Notes: generated from the letters alone by a model not told the origin. DNA of 43,022 nt from Deltaproteobacteria bacterium (GCA_002747175.1 PDTK01000041.1:1-43022); one strand, 5' to 3'. Counted from the first letter of the stretch, positions 6,995 to 16,434 are shown. Translations and numbers: made by a program.

Positions 6995-8460
6995 GATTTC
7001 ACTCCTTGTGTGGGGAGAACAATGGTGAAGGTTGTTCCCCGCCTCTGGTTGGACGCGATCTCGATGCGTCCATCATGCTCCCTGATAATTCTCGAGGCGA
7101 TGCTTAATCCCAATCCGGTACCGTTCTCTTTGGTGGTGAAAAACGGATCGAACACTTTCTTGGCCAGTGCCGGTGCGATACCCGGCCCATTGTCCCGGAT
7201 TTGAATTTGGGCTTGCAGGCGCTCCGGCGGACCCACCACCTGTTCATGAATGTCTATGGTTCCCCCCCCGCTCATGGCCTCGCAGGCATTGATCATCAGG
7301 TTGACGAAAACCTCCTTGAGCTGGTCGGGATCGGCATCAATTGCCGGCAACAAGCCGTTGCGATGAAGGTCGACGCTGACATGGTATGATTTCAGACGAT
7401 AGCAGAGCAATTGAAGGGCCGTGTCGACCACGGTGGACGGACTGACGGGCTGAATTTTGAGCTTCGGCGGGCGGGAGAATTCAAGAAAATTCTGGACAAT
7501 GGTGTCAATGTGATCAATCTCTTCCGAGATCACTGCAAAGTCTTCTTTCTGTGTGCCGGTGAGTTTCAGGGAGCGATTCAGGGAAAAAATCCGCATTTTT
7601 ACCGACGTGAATGGATTGCGCACACTATGGGCCATGCCTGCGGCCAGCTTGCCGACCATGGCCATTTTTTCGGCTTGCAGCAGATTTTCGCGGCTTTTTT
7701 TCAATTCCACCTGTGTCTGGCCCACATATTCGATGAGCCCCCGGACACGCTTGCTTAATGTTTTGACATCGTTTCCGGAAAGATCGATGTTGTCATTGCG
7801 TCTGGTCTCAAGGATCAAGGCCCGTACCGGGTTGAGAATCTGGTTGACCAGCAGGTAGGCTAACAGCAGCACCAGCAGAATGTGGGTCACGATCACGGCC
7901 ATGGCCGTGTCCCGAAGTCTGGCGGCCTCGGTCAGCGCATTTTGTTTGGTCGCCATGATTGATTCCGTCTGCTCCTTTTTATATTTCTCGCACATCGCCA
8001 GAATTGAGAAAAAACGATTGCGCACATCCTGATGAAGCGCGGACCCGTACTTCTTTTGACCGGATTTGTAAAACGCGATCACCTTGTCCTTTTCGCGGAT
8101 GTAATGATTGTACTCGGTGGAAATTTGTTGGATTGTGTCCATCTGGACCTCGGACTGGGCCAACACCTTTGCCCGCCCCAGTTGCTCGCTGAAAATGCGT
8201 CGGTATCTTTCAAGCTGGATCAGCCAGTCCGGATTGCCATCCAGAAAATAATAGGAGACAAAGCCTTTCTGGTTGACCAGAGCGATTTCCAAGGACTCGG
8301 CGCTTTGAAATACCACTAAATTATTATCGGTTATGGTCGTGAGGACGCCCTCGATACTGTAGGAATACCAGACCATCACCGCAGCTCCGGAAGAAGTCAC
8401 CAGGAAAATGGCGACCAGCAGGATATAGATTCGATTTTTAAGGTTGATGCGTTTCCACAT
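6991..8460 (-). CDS. Membrane sensor histidine kinase (partner of the NtrC-type regulator)
   Basis: The kinase has 489 residues. A first membrane helix near residues 9-31 (IYILLVAIFLVTSSGAAVMV) is followed by a periplasmic, mostly helical sensor of about 165 residues, and a second membrane helix (VIVTHILLVLLLAYLLV). The dimerisation and phospho-acceptor helix has VGKLAAGMAHSVRNPFTSV. The ATPase domain carries NLMINACEAM, DNGPGIAP and [12 protein letters not shown]. The S-V-R-N after the acceptor histidine replaces the usual E-I-N-N. The start at 8460 (MWKRINLKN) follows AGGA and overlaps the preceding gene by 23 bases. An upstream ATG at 8511 is possible. It overlaps the regulator gene by four bases, so the two form a classic NtrB/NtrC-like pair. 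The ligand is unknown. Confidence 0.92.
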   Translation of the reverse strand: MWKRINLKNRIYILLVAIFLVTSSGAAVMVWYSYSIEGVLTTITDNNLVVFQSAESLEIALVNQKGFVSYYFLDGNPDWLIQLERYRRIFSEQLGRAKVLAQSEVQMDTIQQISTEYNHYIREKDKVIAFYKSGQKKYGSALHQDVRNRFFSILAMCEKYKKEQTESIMATKQNALTEAARLRDTAMAVIVTHILLVLLLAYLLVNQILNPVRALILETRRNDNIDLSGNDVKTLSKRVRGLIEYVGQTQVELKKSRENLLQAEKMAMVGKLAAGMAHSVRNPFTSVKMRIFSLNRSLKLTGTQKEDFAVISEEIDHIDTIVQNFLEFSRPPKLKIQPVSPSTVVDTALQLLCYRLKSYHVSVDLHRNGLLPAIDADPDQLKEVFVNLMINACEAMSGGGTIDIHEQVVGPPERLQAQIQIRDNGPGIAPALAKKVFDPFFTTKENGTGLGLSIASRIIREHDGRIEIASNQRRGTTFTIVLPTQGVKS

Positions 8461-11098
8461 GGTGGGGCTTCCTGTATCCTTTCGCTTCATTTTGAACCGT
8501 GAGCACTTCAATCCGCTGCACTATCTGTTTTCGATAGTGGTTCACCATGGCCGGATTGGCCATGATCATGTCCAATTGACGGGTGTGGATGGTCAGGTAT
8601 CCCAATACTTTCAGCTGCTCAATCATGGTGTCGGCGTCATGTTGCTCCAACCGGGCACGCAACGCATCCTTGGTGACCTCGGTGCGGAAGCCCCGGTCAT
8701 CCAGTATCTCCTTGACAAACATGACCCTTTTCAGGCGTCGATTGAAATCGGCTGCACCGCCTTTGAATTGAAAACTGATGTAGTTCTCCGTGCTGCGTTT
8801 CCCCACCAGTGCCTCGGTAATGGCGAAATGAAATCCTAAACGGGATTGCAGGCTGCAATAGTTGCTCGATATCATAAAGTAATTGCGATTGGCCATGCCG
8901 GTGCGCACGGTTGGCAGCAGGGCCTGGTTCTGAGTGGCCTGAAACATGACCGACATGAACCCCTTGCCATCCACCGGCGGCGGGCCTTCCCAGGGAAAGG
9001 CGGTGATCCCTGCCCACAGGGCCAGCATGGGCGTAGAGGTGATCTGGTCGATGTCAACAAAACGATCCGTGGCCTTATCGGCTCTGAATCCGTCGTCCAA
9101 ATTAAGAACCCACCACTGCATGGGAATCCCGGCACGCAGCTGTTTTGAGGAGCGTTCGGGGAATCGATGGGTTTTACCGAAGCGGAACATTTCATGAACA
9201 CTCTTTTCATGGCAAAACCGGGTGATGTCATGCAAGGTTCTGCAATTTTCCGCTCTGAATCGAGGGCTGTCCGGGTCGATGAGGGTCAAGGGGGTGATAT
9301 GCGTGGCGGCTTTTTCAAGAACAGCATGGATCGGTGTGCCCTTCATCATGGTCCGGTTCGGTTTGCCCGTGCCCATGGTCGACAGGGATACCACCGTTCC
9401 CGCATAGATCTTGCCGGCGTCGGCATCCACGGTAACGACATCCATGCCGGCCAGATGATCGAGAACGCCATCGGCACCGAAAAGGGCCGGGATTCTGAAC
9501 TCTCTGGCCACATTGGCCAGATGACCGGCGAGGCTGCCTTTTTCGCTGACCACGGCGGCGGCCCGGGGAAGCAGGGCGGCCCAGCGCGCCAGGGCCCGGT
9601 CGGTAACCAGAACCGCGCCCTCGGGAAAGCGCAATGCATCGGCCTCCCTGGTGACCCGATGAACCCTGCCCGCCGCCACACCGGATGATGCGGTGATGCC
9701 TCCCTGATAAACGGCCGGCGGCAAGGTGCCATCGGAACTGGTGTTTGCCGATGCTTGCGCAAAATGGGACTGAATCTGCAAGGCACGGCACTGTAAAAGC
9801 ACGATCCGGCCTTCCTGGTCGATGGCCCACTCGATGTCTTGGGGGCAGCCCGCAGCGTGCTCAATGGCCAGGCCCATGGCCGCCAGCTCGACAGCCTGCC
9901 GGTCCGCAAGTGAAGGCTGTGCGCAATCCGGACCGGTATCGTCAAGCCGGCAAACGCCTTCCCCGGCATTACAGACAAACTTTTGCGCCTTGACGGCAAT
10001 GCGGCGATCGATTACCGACGGGGCCGGGGTTCTGGCGACCCGGAACAGGTCCGAGGCCGTGGTTCCGTCTACAACGGCCTTGGGCAATCCCCAGGCACTG
10101 TTGATCACCACCGACTGATCGCGGATGTCCATGGGATTGGCCGTATAGAGAACCCCGCCGCTGACGGCATCGACCATTTCCATGACACCCACGCACATTT
10201 CGGATGCTTCGTCAGTCAATCCCCGGCTGAAGCGATAGGCCATCACCGACGGGGAATAGGCGGCGGCGACAATCTGTTTGTAAGTGGACAGCAGTTGATC
10301 TTGGGAAATGTTGAGTGCGCTGTGATAAAGGCCGGCAAAGGAGACGCCGGGCCGGTCCTCATTGAGCGCGCTGCTGCGCACGGCCAGCTGAACCGGTCGG
10401 CCAATGCGCAACGCCAGTTGATCATATGCCTCTGTGATGGCGGTCTGCAAATCGTCTGGGAGGGCGGCGTCCTGGATCAGTCCCCGGATTTCAGCGCTGG
10501 TGGTATGGAATCGGTGATATCCGTTTTCATCGGAGCGTTGAATCCGCCGCCGGATTTCCGTTTTCAGGTCGTTGTCGTCCAAAAAACGGTGAAAGGCGCT
10601 GGCGGTTACTACAAATCCGTCCGGAATGGTTATTTTCAGGCGCCTCGCCATCTCGCCGAGACCAGCCATTTTCATCCCCGCCTGATCGGCATGGGTTTTG
10701 TCCAGGTGAGAGAAATGGAGAATGAATGGCCCGTGTTGGTCGGCTGTTTTGCCGGGTGCGATCAATGCCTCCAGATTTCTGCGGATGGCTTCCAATCGAT
10801 CGGACAGGGCCCCGTATTTGCCGGGCGCCAGGGCGTGCAGATGTTTGACGATCTGATACACCCGTGTGTAGGCGCCCATGGTTCGGGAGCGGATGAATTT
10901 CATGCCGAAGGCCGCCGTGCCCGCCAGTGCCCGCTCGAGTTCGGTCATGATTTCCAGGGCCTGATTGTTGGCATTCAAAAGCAGCTTGAACTGGTGGTAG
11001 CGCGACTGGAATTCAAGACGCAGGGCCTCGGCGTCCTGCTCGACCACCTGCGGATCGTTTGATCTGAACCAATTGCGTATTCGATGCCAGGGCGCCAT
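8438..11098 (-). CDS. PEP-synthase-like protein: ATP-binding plus phosphohistidine domains with an unusual C-terminus
   Basis: The product has 886 residues. After about 120 helical residues comes a PPDK/PpsA N-terminal nucleotide-binding domain: KMAGLGEMARRLKITIPDGFVVTASAF, then VQLAVRSSALNEDRPGVSFAGLYHS, and CPQDIEWAIDQEGRIVLLQCRAL at its end. The mobile phosphohistidine domain has KGSLAGHLANVAREFRIPALFG, so the phosphorylatable His is kept. True PEP synthase then has a PEP-binding TIM barrel. Here the last 260 or so residues (from about TPIHAVLEKAA) lack its motifs and hold a different region with NYCSLQSRLGFHFAITEAL and YISFQFKGGAADFNRRLKR. It may therefore phosphorylate or sense something other than pyruvate. 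It overlaps the following kinase gene, so it is part of the same signalling operon. It has no strong ribosome site. Confidence 0.8.
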   Translation of the reverse strand: MAPWHRIRNWFRSNDPQVVEQDAEALRLEFQSRYHQFKLLLNANNQALEIMTELERALAGTAAFGMKFIRSRTMGAYTRVYQIVKHLHALAPGKYGALSDRLEAIRRNLEALIAPGKTADQHGPFILHFSHLDKTHADQAGMKMAGLGEMARRLKITIPDGFVVTASAFHRFLDDNDLKTEIRRRIQRSDENGYHRFHTTSAEIRGLIQDAALPDDLQTAITEAYDQLALRIGRPVQLAVRSSALNEDRPGVSFAGLYHSALNISQDQLLSTYKQIVAAAYSPSVMAYRFSRGLTDEASEMCVGVMEMVDAVSGGVLYTANPMDIRDQSVVINSAWGLPKAVVDGTTASDLFRVARTPAPSVIDRRIAVKAQKFVCNAGEGVCRLDDTGPDCAQPSLADRQAVELAAMGLAIEHAAGCPQDIEWAIDQEGRIVLLQCRALQIQSHFAQASANTSSDGTLPPAVYQGGITASSGVAAGRVHRVTREADALRFPEGAVLVTDRALARWAALLPRAAAVVSEKGSLAGHLANVAREFRIPALFGADGVLDHLAGMDVVTVDADAGKIYAGTVVSLSTMGTGKPNRTMMKGTPIHAVLEKAATHITPLTLIDPDSPRFRAENCRTLHDITRFCHEKSVHEMFRFGKTHRFPERSSKQLRAGIPMQWWVLNLDDGFRADKATDRFVDIDQITSTPMLALWAGITAFPWEGPPPVDGKGFMSVMFQATQNQALLPTVRTGMANRNYFMISSNYCSLQSRLGFHFAITEALVGKRSTENYISFQFKGGAADFNRRLKRVMFVKEILDDRGFRTEVTKDALRARLEQHDADTMIEQLKVLGYLTIHTRQLDMIMANPAMVNHYRKQIVQRIEVLTVQNEAKGYRKPHHVETHQP

Positions 11099-11131
11099 GG
11101 TGGTTAGGGTCTAAGGTCTGAGGTTAAAGGC

Positions 11132-11151
11132 GTAACGTCTGACAACGTTAC
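11132..11151. promoter_or_regulatory. Inverted repeat in the leader of the PEP-synthase-like gene
   Basis: GTAACGT (11132-11138) and ACGTTAC (11145-11151) form a perfect seven-base dyad around CTGACA, 34-53 bases before the start codon at 11098. It could be an operator or an RNA hairpin. No other copy was noticed. Confidence 0.3.
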
Positions 11152-11208
11152 TGATTTCCAAGATCCGCCTGGGATTACCCGCATCACGCTCAGGTATCCA
11201 GCGGTACA

Positions 11209-11233
11209 CGCTCCCATGCCGGGCATGGGAGCG
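11209..11233. terminator. Strong hairpin between the membrane-protein gene and the PEP-synthase-like gene
   Basis: CGCTCCCATGC (11209-11219) is exactly complementary to 11223-11233, with a three-base loop and an outer ACACG/CGTGT extension with one bulged base. It lies 3' of the leftward gene ending at 11295. No long T-run follows on the minus strand, so it may attenuate transcription or stabilise the mRNA rather than fully stop it. Confidence 0.5.
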
Positions 11234-11294
11234 CGTGTTTAATTCGAGTTCGTCCGGAAATGGTCGAGAGGTGCCGTTTCTGGAAGGATGCCGA

Positions 11295-11981
11295 CTAGTG
11301 CTCCAGTTGCATTCCCCATCCTTCGAACAAATACATGATACCGAAACCATACCACAGGGTGTAGACCACGTAAAAGAGCAGTGAAAAAATGACGATCCCA
11401 AGACGGTCGGTTATTTTCTGGCCTTTGATTCCATAATAATTATAGGATGTTTCCACGGCCTTCTGGTTAACCTGATCGGCTACCTGGGCCACCTTGAACC
11501 GTTTTTGCTGTTTCAGGTCGAAATCCATGGCCTTGAGGGCACTCCACCAGTTGTAAAGCACTGCCTTTTCGTCATATCCATATTTTTCGGATATGGCGGG
11601 GCCATCATTGTCGTACATATGTCGGGCATCGTTCAGGCAATGGTCCAGGATGTTGATAATGTTGCCGGTAACGGTCAATTGTGCACCTTTCCGGTCGACA
11701 TGCGCCCCGGCTTTGATGAAAAGCGGCACGGTTTGCTGGGCCTGGACTTCGCTTGGCATGGTCAGGTTGATGGTCAGGTCCGGTGTCTGAATCTGTTGTA
11801 CATCCTCACGCACCGATTCTATGTAGTCGGCGGATCCCTTGGAAATGGAATTGTAAAGATTGTCAAGATATTCCAGTCCGTTTTGGCCGCCGAAGAGGGG
11901 CATGAAAATGGCGAAGAAAACGGCGCAGAACAGGATCATCAATATCATCCCGGTCAGAAATTTGTCTTTTTTGGCAATCAT
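11295..11981 (-). CDS. Membrane-anchored protein of unknown function, partner of the TauE/SafE permease
   Basis: The product has 228 residues with one hydrophobic helix at each end: FLTGMILMILFCAVFFAIFMPLF near residues 8-30, and IVIFSLLFYVVYTLWYGFGIMYLF near 195-220. Between them is a soluble domain of about 160 residues with a beta region (LTINLTMPSEVQAQQTVPLFIKAG, then AQLTVTGNIINILDHCL) that probably faces the periplasm. I know no function for the family. Its ATG overlaps the stop of the permease gene (ATGA at 11978-11981), so the two are translationally coupled. An accessory or sensor subunit of the permease is a reasonable inference, not shown. Confidence 0.75.
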   Translation of the reverse strand: MIAKKDKFLTGMILMILFCAVFFAIFMPLFGGQNGLEYLDNLYNSISKGSADYIESVREDVQQIQTPDLTINLTMPSEVQAQQTVPLFIKAGAHVDRKGAQLTVTGNIINILDHCLNDARHMYDNDGPAISEKYGYDEKAVLYNWWSALKAMDFDLKQQKRFKVAQVADQVNQKAVETSYNYYGIKGQKITDRLGIVIFSLLFYVVYTLWYGFGIMYLFEGWGMQLEH

Positions 11982-13270
11982 ACGTGTTCTTCCTCCCCTT
12001 TAAGTACACTGATATTTTTCAAGAATGTACCGATCACCCAGACACCGAAGCCACCGATGACGATGAAAAAAGCCCAGATTCCGATGGTGTCGAGCATCGC
12101 TCCCGTACCCTTGGAAATGTTGATGAAACCCATGGCCCCCAGTTTGGCGGGCAAGGCAAAAAAGCGGTTGACGAAGCCGGCCAGAACGGCCATGGCGTAA
12201 AACCCGCGGATGGTCATACCCGGCACCACCTTGGTGACCATGGCACCGATCTGAATGCCCAGCAGGGAGCCCAGCAGCATACCCATGGCCAGGGTGTAGA
12301 AAATAAACCCATAGATGGCATACTGGCTGATGGAGGCGTAACCGGCAGTAAAGACGATTTGAAAGATGTCGGTACCCACCGTGGTCATGGACGACACCCC
12401 CAGCATATAGACGAAGATCGGAAAGGTCAGGAATCCGCCGCCCACGCCCATGATACCGGCCGCCAACCCCACCAGGGCGCCGGAAAGCACCAGAAACACC
12501 CATGAGATGCTGCGTCCGCCGGGAGTGAAATCGAAATCGAATTTTATCATGGGGGGAATGTTGATGGCCTGAAGTTTTCGGGGCAGATCACTCAGGTCGG
12601 CACCTTCGGATTTTCCGCCGCCGTGGGCACTGCCGATGTCGTCCGCTTTCCTGGCCTTTAGGAAATCAAACATGGCATAGAGCCCCAGAAAGCCGAGCAT
12701 CAACGCGTAAATCGTGGTGATGAAGGCATCGGACAGCACCGGGTTCAGCTCGTAGAGCATCCGGTTGATCAAACCACCGGCGGTGGCGCCGATGATGGCA
12801 CCGATGAGAAAGACGACCGCCAGGGGAACCGATACATTGCCCAACTTGCGGTGGATGATGCTGCCCATGATCGCCTTGGCGAAAATGTGAAACAGGTCGG
12901 TACCAACGGCCAGGATGCCCTTGATGCCGGCGCTCATCAGGGCCGGGGCGATGATGAATCCACCGCCGGCGCCGATACAGCCGGTGATCAGGCCGGCGCC
13001 CAGGCCGATCAGAATGGACACGATAAAGATGCCGGTAGAGTAGAAAGCCGGGCTATAGGCCTTCTTGCCACCGAGGATGTCGGGGATGGCATCCCCCAAC
13101 TGATCGGCAAAAACAAGACCTCCCAAAATTAGCGGAACCACGGCCAGCAGCAACAGCCCCCATACCCGTTTCCGGTCGCCAAGAATCGTACAGGACATCT
13201 GCATTTCCCAGCGGGCGTGGGCTTTCGCCCCTTCCATCATGAATCGACCCCATTGTTTGAAAAATTTCAT
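11978..13270 (-). CDS. TauE/SafE (TSUP) family anion permease
   Basis: A polytopic inner-membrane protein of 430 residues in two homologous halves. Each half carries the glycine-rich family motif: GCIGAGGGFIIAPALMSAGIKGILAVGTDLFHI in the first, and GVGGGFLTFPIFVYMLGVSSMTTVGTDIFQI in the second. A soluble loop separates them (about KARKADDIGSAHGGG). TSUP proteins move sulfite, sulfoacetate, taurine-derived or other small anions, often outward. The substrate cannot be told here. The start at 13270 (MKFFKQWGRF) has a GAGGGAGG ribosome region. A more upstream ATG at 13300 lies inside the receiver gene. It follows the receiver at 13279 by eight bases and is coupled to the membrane protein downstream. 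Confidence 0.9.
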   Translation of the reverse strand: MKFFKQWGRFMMEGAKAHARWEMQMSCTILGDRKRVWGLLLLAVVPLILGGLVFADQLGDAIPDILGGKKAYSPAFYSTGIFIVSILIGLGAGLITGCIGAGGGFIIAPALMSAGIKGILAVGTDLFHIFAKAIMGSIIHRKLGNVSVPLAVVFLIGAIIGATAGGLINRMLYELNPVLSDAFITTIYALMLGFLGLYAMFDFLKARKADDIGSAHGGGKSEGADLSDLPRKLQAINIPPMIKFDFDFTPGGRSISWVFLVLSGALVGLAAGIMGVGGGFLTFPIFVYMLGVSSMTTVGTDIFQIVFTAGYASISQYAIYGFIFYTLAMGMLLGSLLGIQIGAMVTKVVPGMTIRGFYAMAVLAGFVNRFFALPAKLGAMGFINISKGTGAMLDTIGIWAFFIVIGGFGVWVIGTFLKNISVLKGEEEHV

Positions 13271-13278
13271 ATCCTCCC

Positions 13279-13692
13279 TCACTTCTCCATTTGCATACAC
13301 CTATGAATTTTTTCCTCATGGATCCGTTTCTTTTTGAAGGCGTCTTCCGCCTTGTAAAGCAGCTCGTCCATATCCATGGGCTTCATCAGGTAGTCAAAAG
13401 CGCCCGTCTCCATCCCCTCGATGGCCGCTTCCATGCTGGCATGGCCGGTGAGCATGATCACTTCGGTTAGCGGATGACGCGACTTGATCGCTTGCAAGGT
13501 CTCAATCCCATCCATACCAGGCATCCGCACATCCAGGATGACCACATCCACTGGATTCGATTCCAGCCATGTGATGGCCGCCTGTCCACTGCCAACGCCA
13601 TTCACATCCACATCTCTCCGCTTCATCCGTTTGAGAAGCGTATTGCGAAAGTCTGTCTCGTCATCCACAAGTAGCAGTTTCATCGCTGTCAT
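13279..13692 (-). CDS. Stand-alone response-regulator receiver protein (third of a tandem trio)
   Basis: The 137 residues form a single receiver domain without an output domain. The acidic pair is D10/D11, the acceptor is D54 in VVILDVRMPGMDG, the switch threonine lies in MLTGHAS, and the lysine in YLMKPMD. After the domain comes a charged tail (KKKRIHEEKIHRCMQMEK) that resembles the tails of the receivers at 14108 and 16893. AAGGAG lies seven bases before the ATG. The start overlaps the preceding receiver by 32 bases. It may act as a phosphate shuttle or by protein contact, possibly on the adjacent permease. Confidence 0.93.
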   Translation of the reverse strand: MTAMKLLLVDDETDFRNTLLKRMKRRDVDVNGVGSGQAAITWLESNPVDVVILDVRMPGMDGIETLQAIKSRHPLTEVIMLTGHASMEAAIEGMETGAFDYLMKPMDMDELLYKAEDAFKKKRIHEEKIHRCMQMEK

Positions 13693-14098
13693 CCTTGCTC
13701 TCCTTGCAGCGGACGGCCTCGTTAATCTTGGCTACCAGTTCCGCCAGTTCGTGGGGTTTGGTCAGATAGTCGTACGCGCCGTGGCGCAATCCTTCCTTGG
13801 AGGCTTTCTCGGAGCCGTGTCCGGTGAGCATGATCACTGGCATGTCAGGATCCATTTTTTTGAAAATTTTGAGAATTTCGATGCCGTCCATGTCTTCCAG
13901 CTTCAGGTCCAGCACGGCCACGTCGAAGTCTTTACGCCTGAGCAGTTGAATGCCCTGGCTGCCTGAAAAGGCCCGGCTGGTATGGATGTTCCGTTTCCCC
14001 AGACGTTTGGACAACACGTCAACAAATCCCTTCTCATCATCTACCAGAAGCAGACGAATGGGTTTTTGATCATAGGGGTGTCGCCTGGTCGATGTCAT
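13661..14098 (-). CDS. Stand-alone response-regulator receiver protein (second of the trio, divergent)
   Basis: A single receiver domain of 145 residues with D20/D21, acceptor D64, MLTGHGSEKAS and YLTKPHE. The loop after the acceptor reads LDLKLEDMDG instead of the usual MPGMDG, and the tail (VRCKESKDDSDETATCG) lacks the basic helix shared by its neighbours. It is thus the most divergent of the four lone receivers and may have a different partner. AAGGA lies six bases upstream of the ATG. It starts nine bases after the previous stop and overlaps the next gene. Confidence 0.92.
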   Translation of the reverse strand: MTSTRRHPYDQKPIRLLLVDDEKGFVDVLSKRLGKRNIHTSRAFSGSQGIQLLRRKDFDVAVLDLKLEDMDGIEILKIFKKMDPDMPVIMLTGHGSEKASKEGLRHGAYDYLTKPHELAELVAKINEAVRCKESKDDSDETATCG

Positions 14099-14107
14099 TG
14101 GCTTTCC

Positions 14108-14539
14108 TTAATCACGGCGTGCCGTGATTTCCTTGATACGGGCATTGATGATCTTTTCTTCATGCTGGCGTTTGTGCGCTGCCGCTTCGGAGACCTTTTC
14201 AATCAGGTGGTCCATATCGCAGGGTTTGAGCAGGTAGTCGAAGGCTCCGTGCTTCATGCCTTCGATGGCCGACTCGACGGTGGCATGGCCAGTCAGCATA
14301 ATCACCTCAACAAGCGGTATCCTGCTTTTTATCGCCTTCAGGGTGTCGATGCCGTCCATACCCGGCATTTTAACATCCAGAATCACGACTTCCGTTTTGG
14401 TGCCGTTCGTCAATTTGTCGATGGCCTCCTGACCGCTGAACGCCTGTTCTACTTCAAGGTCCCGCCTTGTCAGACGCCTTGTCATCGCCTCGACAAAGGG
14501 TACTTCGTCGTCTACGAGCATAATGGATGCAATGGCCAC
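14108..14539 (-). CDS. Stand-alone response-regulator receiver protein (first of the trio)
   Basis: The 143 residues make one receiver domain: D10/D11, acceptor D55 in VVILDVKMPGMDG, the MLTGHAT switch and YLLKPCD. The tail reads HKRQHEEKIINARIKEITARRD, a charged helix shared in form with receivers 13279 and 16893. The start is GTG at 14539, supported by AAAGGAG eight bases upstream. It follows the sensor kinase by about 30 bases and is its likely direct phosphate acceptor. There is no DNA-binding domain. Confidence 0.93.
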   Translation of the reverse strand: MAIASIMLVDDEVPFVEAMTRRLTRRDLEVEQAFSGQEAIDKLTNGTKTEVVILDVKMPGMDGIDTLKAIKSRIPLVEVIMLTGHATVESAIEGMKHGAFDYLLKPCDMDHLIEKVSEAAAHKRQHEEKIINARIKEITARRD

Positions 14540-14569
14540 GAGTGACGCTCCTTTCCCCTGGAGTCTATT

Positions 14570-16303
14570 TTAATTACAGGATTGGCCTGCCGCTTCAGCT
14601 TCATTTTCAAGGGGTTCTTCCCTTTCGACCGGAATGCGGATGCTAAAAGTGGTACCCACGTCAACAGCACTTTTCACCGTGATCTCTCCTCCCATCTTAT
14701 GGATGATACCGTAACAGATGCTGAGGCCCAGCCCTGTACCGCTGCCCACCGGTTTGGTGGTGAAGAACGGATCGAAAATACGGGCCAGATTGGCCTTGGG
14801 AATTCCCGGTCCGTTGTCTTTGACATTGATGAAGATATTGCCTGATTCCTGCTGGGTACTGACTTCCAATTTGCCGCCGGTTTTGTCCATGGCGTCCAGG
14901 GCGTTATTGATCAGATTGAGAAAAACCTGTTGCAATTCCGAGTGCGAGGCGGATATGGCCGGGAGTTTTGGGTCCAGATGGGTGGTCAATTCCACATTGC
15001 TGTATTTGGCCCGCTGGGCGGATAAAGAGACAACTTCCTCGAGGAGTGGACCGATTTCAAAGTCCTCGATTCGTGAATCGGTTTTGCGGGCAAAGCTGAG
15101 CAGTTTATGGGTGATTTCCTTGCAGCGACGGCCCTGGATGCGGATCTGATTCAAGGCCCGTTCGAACTCTTTTAGGTCCGCTTCATTTTCAAAGGCGCCA
15201 TCTTCCATCAGATCCTGCAGCCAGCCAGCCTCTTCGACCATGATGGCCACCGGGTTGTTGATTTCGTGGGCAATCCCGGCAGCCAGTTCGCCAACCGAGG
15301 CCAGTTTGCCGGTTTCGATCACCTGCTGGTTCATGATTTCCTTCTCCCGATCCGCGGTGGCGATGCGATACACCCATTTGTTCGATATCCCGATGGCCAG
15401 GGCCACGATGGCGATGCCGCCCAGCACGAAGAAGACAATCGCGCCGGTCTGAGCATGGTTGAGATCGGAAAAAGCGTCGCTGCTGGTCTGCTTATAGACC
15501 AGCAGCCAGTCGCCCCCTTTCAGCAGCGCGGAAACATAAAGACTTTTCACGCCGGATCCATCCAGACGCTCCTGGATTTGCACTTCCTTGCCCAGGCGTT
15601 TCAGATCGCTGAAATACCGATCGTAAATATCCAGGCTGGGGGTGAAGTCAAAAATCGGTTTGGTTTGAAACTGGCCCTCCCGATTCAGGATATAGGCGAA
15701 TCCGGTCTCGCCAATGCGCACCTTTTCCACCAGCCGGTTAAAGGAGATAAAATCGATGGTGGCACGGATAATCCATTTTTGCCCCATCCAGATTTTTTGC
15801 ACGGCAATAATGAAATGGGGGGAGCCGCGCAAGCCCAAGAATACGTCACTTGTAAAATATGGATTCTCAAGCGATTTTTTAAACCAATCCGCATCGGCAT
15901 ATTGTGCCTTCGCCAATTTGAACGGTCCGGCGTAAGCCACCTGTTGCCCTTTATCGTTGACAACACCCAAATCGACAAAAACGGTTCCATAGGCACTTTG
16001 CAGAAGCGATAGCTTTTCGGCGATGCCGCTATCGTCTCCGATACGGTCAAATTGCATGATATCCGCCAGAAAGCTAATGTTGTGAATCCTTTCAGCGAGA
16101 AACGCGTCAATGTTCTGTTTGTGCTTGAGAACCAGTTCTCCTAGGTGAGCATAAACCTTTTCGTGATGGGACGTGCTGAACTGATTCAGGATGATCCCGG
16201 TTACGATGACCATAGGGGCCAGGGAAATCAGCACCACCAGCAACACCATGTTTCGGGTGAGAGAACGATAATAGGGACTTTGGGTTGTTTTGTCTCGGTT
16301 CAT
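14570..16303 (-). CDS. Sensor histidine kinase with periplasmic dCache-like domain (A)
   Basis: The kinase has 577 residues. A first membrane helix ([20 protein letters not shown]) lies near residues 18-38, followed by a periplasmic double-Cache-type sensor of about 250 residues with [19 protein letters not shown] and [18 protein letters not shown] second membrane helix ([19 protein letters not shown]) follows. The acceptor helix reads [19 protein letters not shown], and the ATPase domain has [20 protein letters not shown] and [12 protein letters not shown]. The start at 16303 follows AGGGGA. An earlier ATG at 16339 is possible. It leads an operon with three lone receivers and the permease. 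Its upstream region carries a sigma-54-like promoter and a dyad shared with the DASS gene. It is clearly paralogous to the kinase at 17461. Confidence 0.93.
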   Translation of the reverse strand: MNRDKTTQSPYYRSLTRNMVLLVVLISLAPMVIVTGIILNQFSTSHHEKVYAHLGELVLKHKQNIDAFLAERIHNISFLADIMQFDRIGDDSGIAEKLSLLQSAYGTVFVDLGVVNDKGQQVAYAGPFKLAKAQYADADWFKKSLENPYFTSDVFLGLRGSPHFIIAVQKIWMGQKWIIRATIDFISFNRLVEKVRIGETGFAYILNREGQFQTKPIFDFTPSLDIYDRYFSDLKRLGKEVQIQERLDGSGVKSLYVSALLKGGDWLLVYKQTSSDAFSDLNHAQTGAIVFFVLGGIAIVALAIGISNKWVYRIATADREKEIMNQQVIETGKLASVGELAAGIAHEINNPVAIMVEEAGWLQDLMEDGAFENEADLKEFERALNQIRIQGRRCKEITHKLLSFARKTDSRIEDFEIGPLLEEVVSLSAQRAKYSNVELTTHLDPKLPAISASHSELQQVFLNLINNALDAMDKTGGKLEVSTQQESGNIFINVKDNGPGIPKANLARIFDPFFTTKPVGSGTGLGLSICYGIIHKMGGEITVKSAVDVGTTFSIRIPVEREEPLENEAEAAGQSCN

Positions 16304-16365
16304 TGATTCCCCTGGCGAGGACGCGATGTTCAGTTCCACAGACCAACTGTTTTGGCTTGTCCAAT

Positions 16366-16381
16366 ATCAAGTTCAATGCCA
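16366..16381 (-). promoter_or_regulatory. Sigma-54-like promoter before kinase A operon
   Basis: On the minus strand this reads TGGCATT-GAAC-TTGAT, against the consensus TGGCACR-N4-TTGCW. The -24 element is good, with GG at 16380-16379. The -12 element has GA instead of GC, a significant mismatch. The expected transcript start is near 16355, about 50 bases before the ATG. Support comes from the dyad at 16474-16512, at the same distance as at the DASS promoter. Confidence 0.5.
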
Positions 16382-16434
16382 GGTGTGAGAAAAATCAAAT
16401 AAAATTTAATATATTGAAATAAATAGAAATAAAC

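Noticed and set aside
9983..11062. 359-codon open frame antisense to the PEP-synthase-like gene
   Set aside because: Shadow frame of a clearly coding gene; no recognisable domain.
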